Assembly (NCBI GenBank): GCA_031549925.1
Contig: JAVBPA010000023.1
Span: forward strand, 1 to 14,246
Direction of reading: 5' to 3'
Origin: JAVBPA01 sp031549925
GTDB taxonomy: Bacteria > Bacillota > Clostridia > Oscillospirales > CAG-272
Length of the DNA stretch: 14,246 nucleotides
Shown: positions 13,843-14,246 of the stretch, piece by piece
How positions within the stretch are numbered: position 1 is the first letter of the stretch
Layout: the number at the start of each line of letters is the position of its first letter
Position numbers and translations under genes: made by a program
Notes under the pieces: model-generated
What the model was told of the DNA's origin: nothing
What the model saw: the letters and a program-made list of their open reading frames with translations, nothing else
Database searches by the model: none

Positions 13843-13895
13843 AAAAAAACAAAAGCGAACGCCTCCCCGACTATAAACACCCGGGTCGGGTTCGC
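13843..13895 (-). terminator. Intrinsic terminator of tRNA-Ser
   Basis: Read on the minus strand, GCGAA with TTCGC (13891-13895 and 13855-13859) and the inner CCCGAC with GTCGGG form a bulged stem. It is followed by a T-rich tail (13854-13843). It lies 13 bases past the tRNA CCA end and only 30 bases before the methyltransferase start, so read-through could feed the R-M operon. Confidence 0.8.
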
Positions 13896-13907
13896 ATTTG
13901 TTCCAAT

Positions 13908-13996
13908 TGGCGGAGAGGGCGGGATTCGAACCCGCGCGCCCTTACGGACAAACGGTTTTCAAGACCGCCTCGTTATGACCGCTTCGATACCTCTCC
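13908..13996 (-). tRNA. tRNA-Ser (anticodon UGA), CCA encoded
   Basis: Minus-strand cloverleaf of 89 bases. The acceptor stem is GGAGAGG (13996-13990) with CCTCTCC (13918-13912), followed by discriminator G and an encoded CCA (13910-13908). The anticodon stem GCGGT/ACCGT holds the loop CTTGAAA, giving anticodon UGA for serine UCA codons. A long variable arm (GTCC-GTAA-GGGC) marks a class II tRNA, as expected for serine. The T-arm is GCGGG-TTCGAAT-CCCGC. All stems pair well, so it looks functional. Its own promoter lies at 14042-14070 and its terminator at 13843-13895. tRNA-Ser genes are frequent integration sites, and the R-M operon begins directly at the 3' side, although I see no duplicated 3' end in this window. 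Confidence 0.96.
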
Positions 13997-14041
13997 TTAT
14001 ATAAGCAACGGAAATAAAAAGATTCCAGTTTGCCGAAGCTT

Positions 14042-14070
14042 ATTATAACATACATTCATCAGTTTTGCAA
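14042..14070 (-). promoter_or_regulatory. Strong promoter of tRNA-Ser
   Basis: Minus strand: TTGCAA (14070-14065), a 17-base spacer, then perfect TATAAT (14047-14042) preceded by TGT, an extended -10. Transcription would begin near 14035, giving a leader of about 40 bases before the tRNA 5' end at 13996. Confidence 0.8.
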
Positions 14071-14107
14071 TAGTTATTTTATAAAAGTATAAAATTATTT
14101 TTTTAAC

Positions 14108-14198
14108 GTAAATTCTCAAAGTAAGATCCACAGTGGACGCGGAAGTGGAAGTTACCAAGAGAAGAAAATGTGGTAGACTTAAGTTTGAGAAATTTTAC
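14108..14198 (+). repeat. Imperfect inverted repeat near the right edge
   Basis: GTAAATTCTCAAAGTAAG (14108-14125) is an imperfect inverted match of 14178-14198 (CTTAAGTTTGAGAAATTTTAC), with the core TTCTCAAA exactly paired to TTTGAGAA. The 52-base interior includes the palindrome TCCACAGTGGA. The position, just before a new plus-strand start codon, suggests the left end of an insertion sequence. Confidence 0.4.
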
Positions 14199-14215
14199 AC
14201 AAACTGGAGTCAAAA

Positions 14216-14246
14216 ATGAAAAACACAACTAAAGGAAAGCACTTAA
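14216..14246 (+). CDS. Start of a plus-strand gene cut by the window edge, possibly IS30-like transposase
   Basis: Only ten codons are visible (MKNTTKGKHL), and the frame is open at the last base. A good ribosome binding site (CTGGAG) sits six bases before ATG 14216. Many IS30-family transposases in Firmicutes begin with a short basic tail followed by KHLT, which is the only reason for the suggestion. The inverted repeat upstream agrees with an insertion-sequence end. The product cannot be established from ten residues. Confidence 0.3.
   Translation, partial: MKNTTKGKHL

Overview
The window looks like a chromosomal accessory region of a low-GC Gram-positive bacterium, most likely a member of the Clostridia. 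Supporting signs are the AT-rich sequence, strong AGGAGG-type ribosome binding sites, TTGACA/TATAAT promoters with extended -10 elements, an ECF sigma factor with a long C-terminal extension, XRE, MerR and AraC regulators with effector domains, a DUF3795 protein and a CCA-encoding tRNA-Ser. TGA acts as a stop (for example at the end of the D12 methyltransferase), so the code is standard. I cannot name a species.

Left part (1-4100): a frameshifted gene remnant (6-294), an XRE-TPR regulator (399-1025), an ECF sigma factor with a ~390-residue C-terminal extension (1252-2943) and a MerR regulator with a GyrI-like effector domain (3061-4053). The MerR gene has a 19-bp-spacer promoter with a dyad. 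All of these are on the minus strand. Middle part (4343-8038): the only plus-strand gene of any size, a lipoprotein with DUF3887 and alpha/beta-hydrolase domains, ends at a clear terminator. It is followed on the minus strand by a DUF3795 cysteine-rich protein, an overlapping REP-associated (RAYT/IS200-like) transposase with two inverted copies of a GC-rich palindromic repeat inside its own reading frame, and an AraC/GyrI-like regulator.

8178-10130 holds a two-gene minus-strand unit. The first gene is an XRE helix-turn-helix fused to a full-length PurM (AIR synthase) homologue whose conserved GTDGVGTK loop is altered. The second, 21 bases downstream, is a PurC (SAICAR synthetase) homologue, also with changed signature residues. 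These two enzymes do not catalyse adjacent steps of purine synthesis and no other pur genes are present. The pair may therefore be a diverged, self-regulated nucleotide-related system rather than housekeeping purine synthesis. I regard it as the most promising candidate for something undescribed.

10200-10700 contains no intact gene. It holds a relatively GC-rich, hairpin-dense stretch with a small reading frame interrupted by TGA, which I interpret as debris of a mobile or conjugative element. 10708-13813 is a compact minus-strand restriction-modification operon: D12-class adenine methyltransferase, PD-(D/E)XK-type restriction enzyme, second amino-methyltransferase with a THPPY motif, and a 59-residue cysteine-rich protein. 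It lies directly downstream of a tRNA-Ser(UGA) gene that has its own promoter and terminator, a layout typical of an island at a tRNA locus. The right edge carries an inverted repeat and the first ten codons of a plus-strand gene that may be an IS30-like transposase.
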